Part shown: piece after piece, positions 51,001 through 62,515 of the stretch
How positions within the stretch are numbered: the stretch's first letter is position 1
Layout: the number at the start of each line of letters is the position of its first letter
Source: Montifringilla adamsi
Taxonomy: Eukaryota > Chordata > Aves > Passeriformes > Passeridae
Assembly (NCBI GenBank): GCA_017590115.1
Contig: JAGGNK010011114.1
Location: 1,913,733-1,977,732 of the forward strand
Length of the DNA stretch: 64,000 bases
Direction of reading: 5' to 3'
The notes under the pieces: generated by a model
What the model saw: the letters and a program-made list of their open reading frames with translations, nothing else
Database searches by the model: none
Told to the model about the DNA's origin: nothing
Translations under genes and position numbers: made by a program

Positions 51001-53802
51001 TATCAACTGTAGACTTCATCTTTCTCTTTCAGTTAAACTTTTATTGGAAAAACTTTGGAAGTTACTGAGGTCACACCTTAAAATGCAGCAGCTGTGTGCT
51101 AACAAACAGATGTTGCTAGCTAGGGGGAATAGGATAGTAAATACTTGGTCAATATTTAAGTTAACCTATCAAGAAAAACTGCATTAATTTAAATGATGGG
51201 CCACTCCAATTGTCCTCATGGGATGCAAATTAAAATGTGTGAGGTGAAAACCAGAGCAGTGCTCAGATTCTAGAAAATAAAGAATTCATTTAATATTAAG
51301 GTTAATAGTTTTTCATATTTCTGCTGGCCTCAAGGCATATTTTAATTTTTAAAGCCAGGCACCCTCACAAAATTAAAACACAGTAAAGACAAATTCAATA
51401 TCCTAAAAGCTCTGTGAAACCACAAACTTTCCAGAAAGAAAAAAAGCATCTTGCAAATTTTAACGTGCTGAACCAGACTGGTGTGGTTTGCTTTCCATTA
51501 CTGGCTGGAATTTCTCACAAGCAGCAAGGACAATGGACATAACCCAAATCCTGGTGTCAAGCTAATGATTTCCTTGGATTTTGTGGTGATTCCACTATCT
51601 CCAGCTGTACCTTAATGCAGCCATCCAAACAGGCATCCCTGCTGCTGGTGTTTTCCTGGCTTTCAAGTACTTCCCCTTGCAATGGTAATGATGAATTTTA
51701 GCAGACTATTGCCATTTAATAAAAGCACTAATTGTATTATATGAATAAATTTTAAAGTATGTGAATGTCTACGTAGTGACTAGAAGCATGAAACTTATAT
51801 AAGTTCTACATACCAAACTTACAATATTTCAGCAATCCAAAGAGTTCTCACATGTTCCCGAAAAAAAATCTGAATTTACTGACTTAAATTTTCTACCAGA
51901 CTCTTCTGACTTTGTGCAACACATGTTCTTTTATGTATGTGCTCAGGAGGTGAAAACTCCTTTCACATACTGAGCACATACATAAAAGAACATGTGTTAT
52001 TTATTAACAGGAGAAAGCATTTATTAAAATCTAACCTGGCTTTTGCAAATAAGATGACTTCATGCACATGCACAGGAAAGAGCTGCATATGATAAGCTGT
52101 TATTTCAGGGCTGTTTTGAAAACATTAAAAAGAGGGCTAAAACTATTTTAGATGCCACTTTTAATTAATCTAATTTCCAGAAGGAATTTGACCAGTCACA
52201 AAGGAAAGCATAATCTTTGAGAAAACCCTAAGCCCCACTCATTTAAAACTCTTCATGGCACAGAAATGCTTCTAGTTCAGTATTTTATGAACTGCAGAGG
52301 TGTCAAAAGCTTTTTAAGGTTTGCACTGAACATTTTGAAGGTCTGTCTCAATTCTGATTGTAAAATGTCAATACTGTCTGGAGCAAAACCAGCAAAATAT
52401 CTCTTACTACCTGATCTTGATCTTCCAGTCTGTTCTGCCAAATGCTAACGGGAGAATTTAAGAGCAATTCACAGTAGTCACAAACACTCAAGTCACTTCA
52501 TCTTCCACTGCAAACTTACCTAAAGTGAGATATTATATCATATTTTCCCTACATTAACATCCTTCTCAGATCACCACCAGACTATTTCTAACTTGGCTAT
52601 TTGAAATTTTTCCATTGTATTCACCACCTCCCTCACCTAAATGATGGGTAGAGTAGGGATTTTCCTGAGGGTTATAAGGGAAAGCTGAACTCAGTAGAAC
52701 CTTCCATGCTCCAAAATGTTGTGGAAAGCATAAATGCAAGTGCTTGAGCGCAGTCAATGGATAAACCAGCAAGAATATTAAGGGTGAGTAAGAATGGGGT
52801 TAAAAACACAGCATGGACCAGAACAACTTGCTGCACACATGAACCTGATTTGGACATGGGAAGAGCAGGGTGTGATCAGTCACCTGAAAAGCAGCTGCAT
52901 TCACTCCCTGCATAGTTCACATTCATCTCTCCACGTGCTGCTGACAATCAATGTCTCCTCTCGTCAGGACGGAGCTCCTGAAGGTGCTGTGTCACAAATG
53001 GCTCAGTACAACCCCACTGAATATCTTTGAAAAATTCCAGGCTATAGAATGACCCTTTTTGTTCTCCAGGCCATGAATTTTCAGTGAGTACATCTATTTT
53101 CCTCCTCCACTTATTTAATGGTAGGCAGAAAATCTCAGAAAGGAGAGGAAAGGGTTTTCAGAGATGAGCACAGGATCAGTCTGGAGTCCATAACTGCAAC
53201 TAAAGTCAGATATGGAAGAAAATAGAAGATGACACAGGAGCTGGCTGCTTTCAGTGCAAATGGCCCAGGCTTTTGACACTGCCTATAAAAAAATCTACCA
53301 TTAACTGCCATCAGTACTATTAAAAGGTTTCATTTATTTATGACAAGCCAGCACCGAACAATCCTTATTCTATCCTAACAAAAAATAAATTAACAAGGCC
53401 CTGATTCCAAGAAAAAAAGCCAAATATTTATATCAGCTCTTGCTTTTCAGTGCAAAAAGGCACAGTCAGTACACTTTACTCTTCCTCTCAATTTTCCTTT
53501 GCACACCTCATCACAGAAGCCATTCTGCACTCCCACTGCCTTTATTTTGTTTGGCAATATTTTCTCAAACCACCTCACAGTACACAAAAGTCACTGGTCT
53601 GTAAAATCACCTGTGCACTGTAGAGAAACCAGGGAGCATTTCCTCCAGCAAACATCGGGGTGAGGGAATTTTTAGGCTAAAACTGGAAAATACTCTTTTA
53701 ATTTAGCACAGCACTTCATAGGCAGTGCATGGAAATATTGTTACATGCAACTTTTTACTGGTTGAAATGCAGTAAAATCAAGGGACGCAGCAAGTTCTCA
53801 GG
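48080..53802. other. Gene-free stretch containing a long perfect hairpin
   Basis: No exon or transposon is supported; open frames are 92 codons or fewer. The notable item is the inverted repeat at 51918-51998. Confidence 0.45.
51918..51998. repeat. Perfect 29-bp inverted repeat (81-nt hairpin)
   Basis: The left arm 51918-51946 (starting AACACATGTTC, ending GTGCTCAG) is the exact reverse complement of the right arm 51970-51998 over all 29 bases. Within the 23-base centre, GTGAAA (51950-51955) pairs with TTTCAC (51961-51966), leaving a small internal loop and a five-base terminal loop. A transcript from either strand would fold into an 81-nt hairpin of pre-miRNA size. Perfect arms are unusual for a miRNA, where mismatches are normal, and suggest a recent fold-back (template-switch) event or a long-hairpin siRNA source. 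It does not match an element I know. Confidence 0.95.
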
Positions 53803-53865
53803 CAGAGAGTTGGAATGAGATAATCTTTAAGACCCTTTCAACCCAAACCATTCTATGATTCTATA
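53803..53865 (+). mobile_element. CR1 LINE terminal fragment
   Basis: GTTGGAATGAGATAATCTTT, then AAGACCCTTTCAACCCAAACC and ATTCTATGATTCTAT form the last 60 bases of a CR1 copy with a well-kept octamer tail. The 5' part is missing. Confidence 0.9.
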
Positions 53866-54538
53866 TCTTATTGTTAGGAAAACAAGGATAAGAGATATTA
53901 AACTTTACAAGTCTCTTTCTGGAAATCATTAGCTTTTCCTCTGATTAAATTCAACAGAATTGCAGATCAACATTTTAAATGAGTTGAAAGTCTTTATTAC
54001 TCAGTATTATGATTCATTTCCAGTCAGAATATTGTCAAATTAGTAATATGTTATAAGATCATGATGATATTATTTCACAGTTCAGGAGTTCTCCTCCAAA
54101 GACATAAAAGTTCTTGAAAATGATAAAACAAATTTGCAAATAATTAGGTATCAAATTATTGACCAGCGAATGTTTCAGAGAAGTGTTAGAAGTGCAAGCT
54201 GTGCAAAGAAAGGGAATTTAATAAACAAAGTGCAGGTTAAAATGAAGGGTCTACAGGAAATAGTCTCTAAGGCATTACTCAGTGTCTTGAAAAAAATTCT
54301 ATTCTGGCTCCTGAGACTGAACACTGCATTAAAAATGTCTTCTTCTATGTCTAGTCTGCAGTAAAAGGGAGTTTGGAGCCCTCAGGCTGAGCTTCCTGCT
54401 GGTACAAGCAGAACAGCTGGATTTTCTTCACCAATATTTGCTTCCATGTATTATTCTGTGAAATTCTTCAGATTTTCTAAAAAGAACTGACAGATACCCA
54501 GGGTTTTCATCACACAGGAAATTCCATTATTGAAACAC

Positions 54539-54565
54539 TTTGTCCTGATATCAAATCAGGACAAA
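54539..54565. repeat. Small hairpin, 11-bp stem
   Basis: TTTGTCCTGAT (54539-54549) and ATCAGGACAAA (54555-54565) are exact reverse complements around a five-base loop. Confidence 0.8.
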
Positions 54566-55597
54566 AACTCAAAGTATCCCTTTGGGCTTTTTCACACAGG
54601 AAAAACATTCCCAGCTCTGTTTTTAAAAATGCCAACTGTTTGGAGTTGGTTTAGTGAAGAATGTTAACATTTTATGACAAACTCTCCTGGGGTGAAAAAA
54701 AATCAATTTTCATTTCCCACATCTCCATTTTGACTTCCATGTACAAATTTGGTTCCTACAGTGCTGCAGAACTACTTTTCCTTGGTGACTGGATACTGAG
54801 CATGCTAACACAAAGAGGTGGATTTTGCTAAGGTGTTTGCTGTACTGCAGTAATTATCCTTGGTTTTATTAATAACCAAATAGAACTGCCTATAGAATTT
54901 GTGAAAACAGACACAAAATAGTTCAACAGATTTCGTTCTAAATACATAAATTAACTGCTGCTTATATCTCAGCCCAAAATATGCATTAGCTCTGTAAGTA
55001 CCAGTAGTGCTTCCAAAATAATGGCATTTATTTTAATTTAGGCAAGGGTTGACCAATGAATCTACAAAGTACTTCATTAATGCTGACTTACAGATGTACT
55101 GTGCTTCTGAAATGGACTCTTCCTTTGCACCTCTCACCTGTAATTTTATTTATGATTCTCCTGACTCAGTTTTAACTTTTAACTCTGCACGTATCTTGCA
55201 CATGAAACTGAAGATATAAATAATCCATTTTTGAATACAGCATTGTGAACAGTTTACACTCCCAGAGTTTCAATAACTTAAATTATAAGATGTGCCAAAA
55301 TTTACTTTGTAGTCACTACAGCTGTGTTAGGCATAGATGTGCAGTAACTGATGTTTTTTCATTTACTTGGGGAAAGTTTCATCTTGGAGAAGCATAATTA
55401 TTTCATATATTAATTTCATTTTTTGCCTTCATAACTCTGGTGAGTTTAACAGTTTTCTAGATCATTATAAAAACTGTTATTTTTAACACAATGTGTATTT
55501 TGGGTATAAAAATCATAGCATAAAAAGACCACAAAAATAATCTGATTTCCAATATTGAAAACCTTCCTGCTTAAACCTAATCCCTGTTAAGAACTAT

Positions 55598-55620
55598 CAG
55601 GATTTTTTACAAAAATCCTG
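55598..55620. repeat. Small hairpin, 10-bp stem
   Basis: CAGGATTTTT (55598-55607) pairs exactly with AAAAATCCTG (55611-55620) across a three-base loop. It lacks context that would make it a terminator or RNA gene. Confidence 0.8.
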
Positions 55621-55866
55621 TTACCAAGAGGGGAATATCCCATTTGATTTTTATAGGATCAGATGCATGCTCATTGCATTTGTCTGCTTTTCAGAATTAA
55701 TTACGGTCTTAAACACTTTCCATGAAAATATTGAAAGTGAGAGGCAAAGTGAGAAGTTATTCCTGTGCAAAGTCATGTTTGCTGTGATGGGCAGAGAGGC
55801 GTTTGGAGAGGTGATTTACTTTGGCCTTAACATTTTATCCTGCCTCATTCTGCAGTCAGTGCTGTT

Positions 55867-55936
55867 AATCACAGAATCATGGAATGGTTTGGCTTGGAAG
55901 GGACCTTCAGATCATGCAGTGCCACCCCTGCCACGG
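55867..55936 (-). mobile_element. CR1 LINE 3' terminus, left half of a split copy
   Basis: On the plus strand AATCACAGAATCATGGAATG, GTTTGGCTTGGAAGGGACC and GTGCCACCCCTGCCACGG are the reverse complement of the last 70 bases of CR1. The match stops abruptly at 55936 where the LTR begins and resumes at 56891 in the next CR1 block. Confidence 0.92.
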
Positions 55937-56877
55937 TGTGAGGAACTGATTTGGTTTTGTTTCGTCTCAGCGATGGCTGTCAGAGGCACATGGGGAAGGG
56001 TTTGCACGTGTGCCGGCTGCAGGAGGCAACTCGAAGCAGCCTTTTCTCTGGGAGGACTTGGCCTGGTGACAGCTCCCACGGGACAGGGGACACTGAGCTG
56101 CCCCCAGGGACTGCTCCCATCAGAAGGCCGAAGGAGGGATCGGGCCGATGTCCCCCGTGAGCAGGGCAGGCTTGGGGAGGAGCGGGGCAGACAAAACACC
56201 TGAGGGCGTTTTGGAGATTATGCTTTTGCCTCTTGTGGGGCTTTTAGCTTGAGCCTTTTTTGATACTGTGCTTTTGAGGCTTGCTGATTCGAAACTTGCT
56301 TTTCAAAACTTGCTTTTGAGTCGGGGATTTTTGAGTCTCATGCTTTTTACCCTGGGCCCAGCTTACCTTTCGGCTCTGCTGCCCTCGCCGGCTCTCGCAC
56401 GCCCTCATGTCTGTCCTGCCGCCCTGTGTCCTTGACCAGCGCCCTGCCGGCTTCGTCTCTGCGTCTCTGCCTGAGCCACCTGCGTCCAACCCTGCCCACG
56501 GCTGTCTCCATGTCCGGGCTCCTGGCCCTGCTGCCCAATCCCCCTGACCTCGTGTCCAGCTGCTGTCCCCACTGTCCCCAGGCCGGTAGTGTGCTGGTAG
56601 GCCCGACGCCACAGCCCTGCCTCGGGGACTCGGGAGGCACTCCCCGAGTTCCGCCGGGAGCACCCTTGGGGTCACTGTGTCCACTCTCTCTCCCTCTCGC
56701 CCTCTTAAGTAGGGCAAATCCTGCTTATTTTGGTGTGTTGTTTTGGGGGATTTTGGTTGGTTTTTTGGGTTTTTTTTTCCATTACCAATAAACGGTTCTC
56801 AGATACCATTTTTGCCTCGTGACTTAATGTCGTTCCTCACCATCTAGTTTTAAAAGAGCTCTTCACAGTTCCCCACA
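55937..56877 (+). mobile_element. Solo LTR of an endogenous retrovirus, inserted in CR1
   Basis: About 0.94 kb with TGTGAGGAACTG at its left end and CAGTTCCCCACA at its right end, a 12-base inverted terminal repeat with one mismatch and the TG...CA ends of retroviral LTRs. A polyadenylation signal AATAAA (56787-56792) follows a T-rich run and lies about 85 bases before the end, which sets the + orientation. The first 780 bases (U3-like) are GC-rich with roughly 40 CpG in the whole element by my count, unlike the CpG-poor surroundings, so the insertion looks fairly young. I see no second LTR and no gag, pol or env sequence. Thirteen bases (56878-56890) between the inverted repeat and resumed CR1 are unexplained, so the right end could instead be 56890. 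The sequences next to the outer limits, CACGG (55932-55936) and CATGG (56891-56895), may be a target duplication that differs by one CpG-type change. The family is not assigned. Confidence 0.78.
56787..56792 (+). promoter_or_regulatory. LTR polyadenylation signal
   Basis: AATAAA in the 3' part of the LTR, after a T-rich stretch (56748-56780). It is the expected cue for the R/U5 boundary and could also terminate + strand host transcripts. Confidence 0.65.
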
Positions 56878-56890
56878 GTAGAACAGGACA

Positions 56891-57285
56891 CATGGGCAGA
56901 GACACCTTCCACTACCCCAAGTTGCTCCAAGCCCTGTCCAGCCTGGTCTTGGACACTTCCAGGGATGGGGTAGCTTCTCTGGGTACCCTGTGCCTCACCT
57001 CCCTCACAGTCAAGAATTTCTTCCCAATATCTAATTTAAGCCCACTCTCAGTTTGAAGCCATTCTCCCTTGTCCCATCACTCCAGTTCCTGATGCGGAGC
57101 CCCTCTCCAGCTTCCCTGTAGCCTCTGCAGACACTGGAAGGTGCTGTGAGGTCTCCACACAACTTTCTCATCTCCGGACTGAACAGCCCAAATTTTCTCA
57201 GCCTGTCTCCATAGGAAAGATGCTCCAGTCCCTTTATCACCTTTGTGGCCCAACAGAATCCTCACACAGCTCCAGTGTCCCACTA
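56891..57285 (-). mobile_element. CR1 LINE 3' UTR, right half of a split copy
   Basis: On the plus strand the reverse complement of CR1 continues from where the left half stopped: CATGGGCAGAGACACCTTCC, then 'TTGCTCCAAGCCCTGTCC', 'ACTTCCAGGGATGGGG', 'AAGAATTTCTTCCCAATATC', 'GAAGCCATTCTCCCTTGTCC' and 'CTGAACAGCCCAAATTTTC'. Together with 55867-55936 this makes a CR1 copy of about 465 bases, 5'-truncated near 57285. The right boundary is approximate. Confidence 0.92.
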
Positions 57286-60200
57286 TACAGGAACCTTGAG
57301 CATGGAAGGACCATTTCTGTCTTGAACAGAGCAATTGGACATGAGATATTTCCTGTGATGTCACCTTCAGAAAAGCAGAAAACAACACAGTGGGCAAGTC
57401 AGGATGCAACTCCCTGTAAACAATCCCTAGTGGGAATGATCATTCCATCGTGTGCTTTGGAATCACAGATTTCTGTGGAACTGGTTCTCACCTGATCTCC
57501 TCAAATAGACCAGCACAGGACCACTCTAGTCTTGCTTGGGGGAAATCTTCCAAATAAAGGCCTGTTGCCAACAAGAGCTGATTATTAATCTTTTCTAGCA
57601 GGACTTTGAATGACTATGAGAATATGCAATTGGGACTAACAGAGCAAAAATACTTTCTGTTTTATCTTTTGGTTGTTCTTTGCTCTCATATGCTTAAATA
57701 ATTCAAAACGTAAGTGCCTCCCCTTGCTTCTGCCTGCAAATGACATCTGTTCCTCATGAATTCACTGAGTGCATGCATGATATTTGCTGTGCCTGGATCC
57801 TTTCCTTTGAAACATGCACTAACTAAAGATGAGCTTTTATTCTGAGACTAAACAAAAGTTTTGTTCACTGAGCAAACAGGTCTGCATTGGGCAAGATTTG
57901 AAGTCAGTCTGGGCAAAATCTCTGGGGTTTTCAACTGAGAACATTTATCTGAAAAGAACAAGAGGAATAGGAAGATGCTTTACTGACTCATCAGCTCCAG
58001 TTCATCCAAGAACAAGGTAAAGCTGCTTTCATTCCACAGCATTCTTTATATGTTACTCCAGTTATCAAGCTTTCCAAGCCAAAGACTGAGAAAGAAAACA
58101 AAATATGTAGTCACAAATCACAGCTATTTCCCCCTCCCCCAAAACCCATAGTGTTTAGAAGTTGCTTATTCAGAGCTCAAAGAGGGTGTAATCAATAAAA
58201 ATGACAAAACTGCAAGGGCCAGGGCAGGAACGATTTTCTAGCTCTCATGTCACACAGGCCAGGGTGGTCTCTTGTTGTCAGCTGAAGGTCTTGGATCCCT
58301 GGAATTCAAACCACCCCTGTGGGCAGTGACAGCAGTGCCTGCCCCACAGGAAAAGGGGGCAGAACTGTGTCTTTTCGCCCCCAGGATACCCAGAAGAATT
58401 TGAGTGTCTTGCCTTGCATTCATGGGAGATCTGCAGCTCATGATACTGCGCACAGCTCTCTCTTCCCCAAACTAGCAATATATGGAATTTTAGCTGGCAA
58501 GCAGAAACTTTACAAGTCTAGGCTTTTTTTTCCCCCTTATAATTTTTTTTTCTCCAGAAGAGACAGAAGTGCATTTTACAGAAAACTCTCTACTTCTTCA
58601 GAAACCATTTATCCCAATGCCAATTAAATAGATCTCACCAGGTTCCTCTGTTCTCATTCTCACTTTCTCCATGGTGTCCTTTATCTACAAACAATTTTAT
58701 ATAACTTATAGTTTTTGTTACCACACTGCTCTGAGTTGGTTCATACTGGCACCAGTGTTCATGAACCACCCATTAATATCTCATCTGGGCACACTGGTTT
58801 GTTTTTGGAGTCCCACAGGCAAGAAATGCCTAAGAGTTATTAAGTACTATTTCCAGAGCAGATGAAAAGTGTAATTTTGTCTGCAGCCACCTGCCAACTT
58901 AGAATTGTCGAAATTGCAACCAGCTTTTGATTTTTAAAAGCCCACATTTTAATGATAGTCTCTTGCAATCTCTGTTTTCCTTTACAATTATTTAAAAGCC
59001 AATTTTCCACCATTCATTCTTCACTTGGCACTCTCTCTTCCAATGGCTGGCACAGAAAATTGAGGTCTTGTCATATAATTTCATTCCATGGGGCACTCCC
59101 AGCTTTATGTTTCATAGATTTATCTCTTCATTTTGTTTGCTTTTAAGTTGTTATAGGGAAGAAGCATTGTTGAAAAGAGGCAATATCCTAGAACAATTTT
59201 GCAATCCACTCAAGATCTTTATGTTACTGAAATAGTAGCACAATATTCCTCTGGGTCAAATTTCAGTGGAATTAACAGCAAATCTGAAAATAAAAGCAGG
59301 GCTTCAAGAAACAGCTGAGCTGTAAGAGCAGAGTTGCTCTGACATTTCTTTATCCAAGTCTGCAACTTTCATGACATGAAAAAACAATATAGCCTCATTC
59401 TGCCTCCTAAATCAGTCTGGTGGTGTAATGGAGTGCCCAGCCTTACTCATTTCGAGCTCATTAATTATATGATATCTAGTGACTAACTGCTACTTCTGGA
59501 CTGTTTTACATTTTCTAATATTCATCAAGGATGTCCCAAATGCAACTGCTTTTATTTACTTTCTTCCCTGGTACTTCAAAATTGTTGAGAGGGTGTAACT
59601 CCATCGTGTCTCTGTCAAGGAAAATGTCATTTACATGACACTGACATATAGAACGCAGTTTTTTTGGATGCCATTGAGGATCTGGAATCTTGGATATATA
59701 TGACTTTTGTAGTGCTGGAAAATAGCTATTGGTTGCCCCTGTAATTGCAGCCATAACCACTGTGTTTTCTTCTTTGAGTCTCTTTGCTCTGTTGGCATGA
59801 TTACTCTTCCCAAAATAACTTCTCCTACAGTATTTTTGCTATAATCACAGCACCCTTCTCCTGGCAAAAGCTTAAGCGGGCCACATGCACTGAAATTGGG
59901 TTTCTGTCTTTTCAGAGAGGAACTCCCTGCTTCATCAAGTCCAAGGGAGCTCAAGATTGTGAACCACCAGCAGTGCCTTTATAAAACACTGTGCGGAACA
60001 ATTATTATATCTATTATTGCCCTTCAGGGTGCAATTTGACCATGCAATATAAGAAAACATATTTCCAGGAATTCCTCTTACAGCTGTGCACGTTCTACAT
60101 AGCCTCAGATGACTCTGGGAAAGAGATGAAAAGTAAGAAAATAGAGTCATTTTGCAGAAGTGTTTTCACATCCTTCTAAAATGTCCAAGCATTTTATCCA

Positions 60201-62442
60201 GGTACCTTGAAACCAATAAATACCTACTTGGGAGACAGCTGAGGGGAACTTTGCCTTTAGTTTTTTGAGGATCCCACTGGTGGTAGATCACAAGTATCCT
60301 CCTGGATTTGAACTTTAAATGGGAGTTTCAGCTCACAAAGCATCAGGAGCAATATTGCAGCAGCGCTGCTGTTCCTGATGGCTGGATGCAGCATCCTGCA
60401 GACACTCCCCAGCCACTCAGCCTGCCTGTACCTGGTATTTGGCCCTGAGAGAAGTAGAGGCTGCTCTTTTGAGCAGATATTTCCATGTCTGGCAGGGGAC
60501 TGAGGTTCTTTTTTCATCTTGTTTTTCGCCGAGATGCGCGAGGAACAGGGTGTGATTCTGGAGCTGTCATTTTGCCTTAAAATGTGTCTCAAGCAGCAGA
60601 AAACGTGGAAGCAGCAGCTTCCCATTCATCATTTGCTACCCAGACTGAATCTTTGCTGGCAGCCTCATGATCTACAGGGATTCCTACGGAAATGGAAACC
60701 TCTGATGACACCAAAAGCTCATTGTGGGTGTGAGAGACACCTGGGCCCTCACTGGAATACTTTGGAAAGGTTTTTAAAATGACAATGCTGGCAAAGCCCC
60801 TTTGATGTGTCCATGTTTCACTGACTCTGAGACCTTTTGAGAATTATTTGCAAAGTGTTTTAAGTGCCACAGAACAGCAAACTTTCAGACATCTGGAAGG
60901 CTGCACTTCTGCTGCTCACACTTTCCACTGGGATAACCTAGCTTAGGGAAATCTGCCTTGACGACTGATTTGCAAAGAAAATAAATTTAAGGCTTCTTTC
61001 ACTACTAAAAATGTGATAGCTAAAACCTTTCTTATTTTATCACGGTCTGTTGGTGGAGTGTTTGCAGGGAAGCAGGTGTGTCTGCTTTATAAAATGTTAA
61101 TAGAAGTATTCTCTGGGTAATGTGTCACAAAACAAAGTCCACACAAAAAAAATTGACCCACACAAATGTCACCAATCTATGACACTCAGCTCAGCTCCTG
61201 TGAACTATGAAACAATGCTTTCAGATCAGTATTTTCTGCCACAAAAACTCCTGCTTGTTCAAAAGAGCAGATTTTCTGCTAAAAGACTATTTTAACTGGC
61301 CTCTTTATTAAGCCAAAGTTACAAAGTTAAAAGATCAAAGGCACAGAAAGGATTGGCAAGGGACAGCTTGTAACATTTGCAGACAAAATGAAGCTTATTA
61401 TCTTTCAGCAAACCCATCAACAGCTTGGTTTAAATGTCTGACCACAGTTTCCCCAAAGTGACTGGAAGGAATACAAGTCTCCTGGGGTCGAACATCAGAA
61501 GTGGTTCCACACAAAACTCAGGGCAAGGGACAAAAGGCTCAACCTAAAAATGAATTGTCTGCTACCAGGAAGCTCTGTGCCTACATGGCTCCTGTTGTGT
61601 CCTCATATTTCAGCATATTCTGCAGTATTGTTCTGAGAATGTTTTTTTCCTGCAGGGAGATTATGCTGCTTAGAAATGATCAAAATTATTATAGGGTGGG
61701 GGAAAAAAATGACAATATTTCCATTATTCTTCAATGCAATGAGTTCAGAAGACCTCAAATTAGAAAACTGGAGCTATCAAGTTGTTATATTTATGAAGCT
61801 ATTATATTTATCTTTAAATAAAGTTAAGAGAAAGAATTTTTTGCAAATAGCAAATATTTTAGGCAAAATCAAAGCTATCCTTAAATCCTTTTCAAAAACA
61901 TAGCTGCTTTAAAGAAAATGAGCAGATTTTGCTAATTAAATTTTTCAGAGCCAAATCCCCTAGACACACTTTTAAGATAGCTCTCATGATGTACTTCATG
62001 ATGTCAGAATACTAACCTTATGTTTGGAATTATTTTATCTTAGAAAAAGCTGTAGCCACAAGATAAGAAAAAAACCCACTCTCCTGGAAAAGAGCAAAAG
62101 AATCTTACATATATACATTTCCTTTCCTTTCTTTCTGGAAGCAGCAGTAGCTGATAGTAATTTTTTTCAGGACTTTTGCAGGGATCTCCAGTTATTATTT
62201 TTTGCCATGGCTTTCAGATTACACTGCTTTCATGCTTTTCCTACCTGTCAAAGGGTGAGCCTCTTTAATTTGTAACCCTTTGTGTAGTTTATCTCTTGAC
62301 ACAGAACTCACAGAAGCGCCTGTTCCTAATTTCCTCTGCAGTATCTCCCCTTTGTTTGCATCTGTAAATGGTTCCAGGAGAAAACAGGGTAAATCTGCCC
62401 TGCTTTAAGTGAAACATATAAACAGATTATATGAGAAACAAG
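57286..62442. other. Gene-free stretch with one unidentified open segment
   Basis: No exon can be named. The only segment I single out is the minus-strand open frame at 59515-59838. Other open frames reach 122 codons (60625-60257, -) without recognisable content. Confidence 0.4.
59515..59838 (-). other. Unidentified 107-codon open segment, possible exon or gene remnant
   Basis: The minus strand is open from the TAG at 59841-59839 down to a TAG at 59517-59515. The first in-frame ATG is at 59760, but the peptide upstream of it also looks protein-like: basic, with FGKSNHANRAKRLKEENT before the ATG. Downstream are a mixed hydrophilic middle (IPDPQWHPKKL) and an acidic, aromatic end (CIWDILDEY). 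I do not recognise the family. An overlapping frame (59954-59631, -) is open over the same stretch, so a frameshifted remnant is possible. No convincing splice sites or promoter flank it, and open frames of about this length occur by chance in a window this size. Confidence 0.2.
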
Positions 62443-62515
62443 AAAGATGGAGAGACTATTTACAAGGGTCTGAAGTGACAGGACAAGGGGGAATGGCTTC
62501 AAATTGACAAAAGTT
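62443..62515 (+). mobile_element. CR1 LINE fragment
   Basis: AAAGATGGAGAGACTATTTA, CAAGGGTCTGAAGTGACAGG and ACAAGGGGGAATGGCTTCAA match the CR1 3' UTR segment also present at 22585-22640. The element is cut at both ends and lacks its tail. Confidence 0.8.

Larger units (their letters stand above)
53866..55866. other. Gene-free AT-rich stretch
   Basis: No gene is supported. Two small perfect hairpins are present (54539-54565 and 55598-55620). A 76-codon lysine-rich open frame at 54134-54364 (+) shows nothing I recognise. Confidence 0.45.

Noticed and set aside
55667..56203. 178-codon plus-strand open frame
   Set aside because: It crosses unique DNA, the CR1 end and the start of the LTR, so it is a composite of unrelated sequences.
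56244..56717. 157-codon minus-strand open frame inside the LTR
   Set aside because: It is antisense to the LTR and GC-rich; no retroviral or host domain is recognisable.
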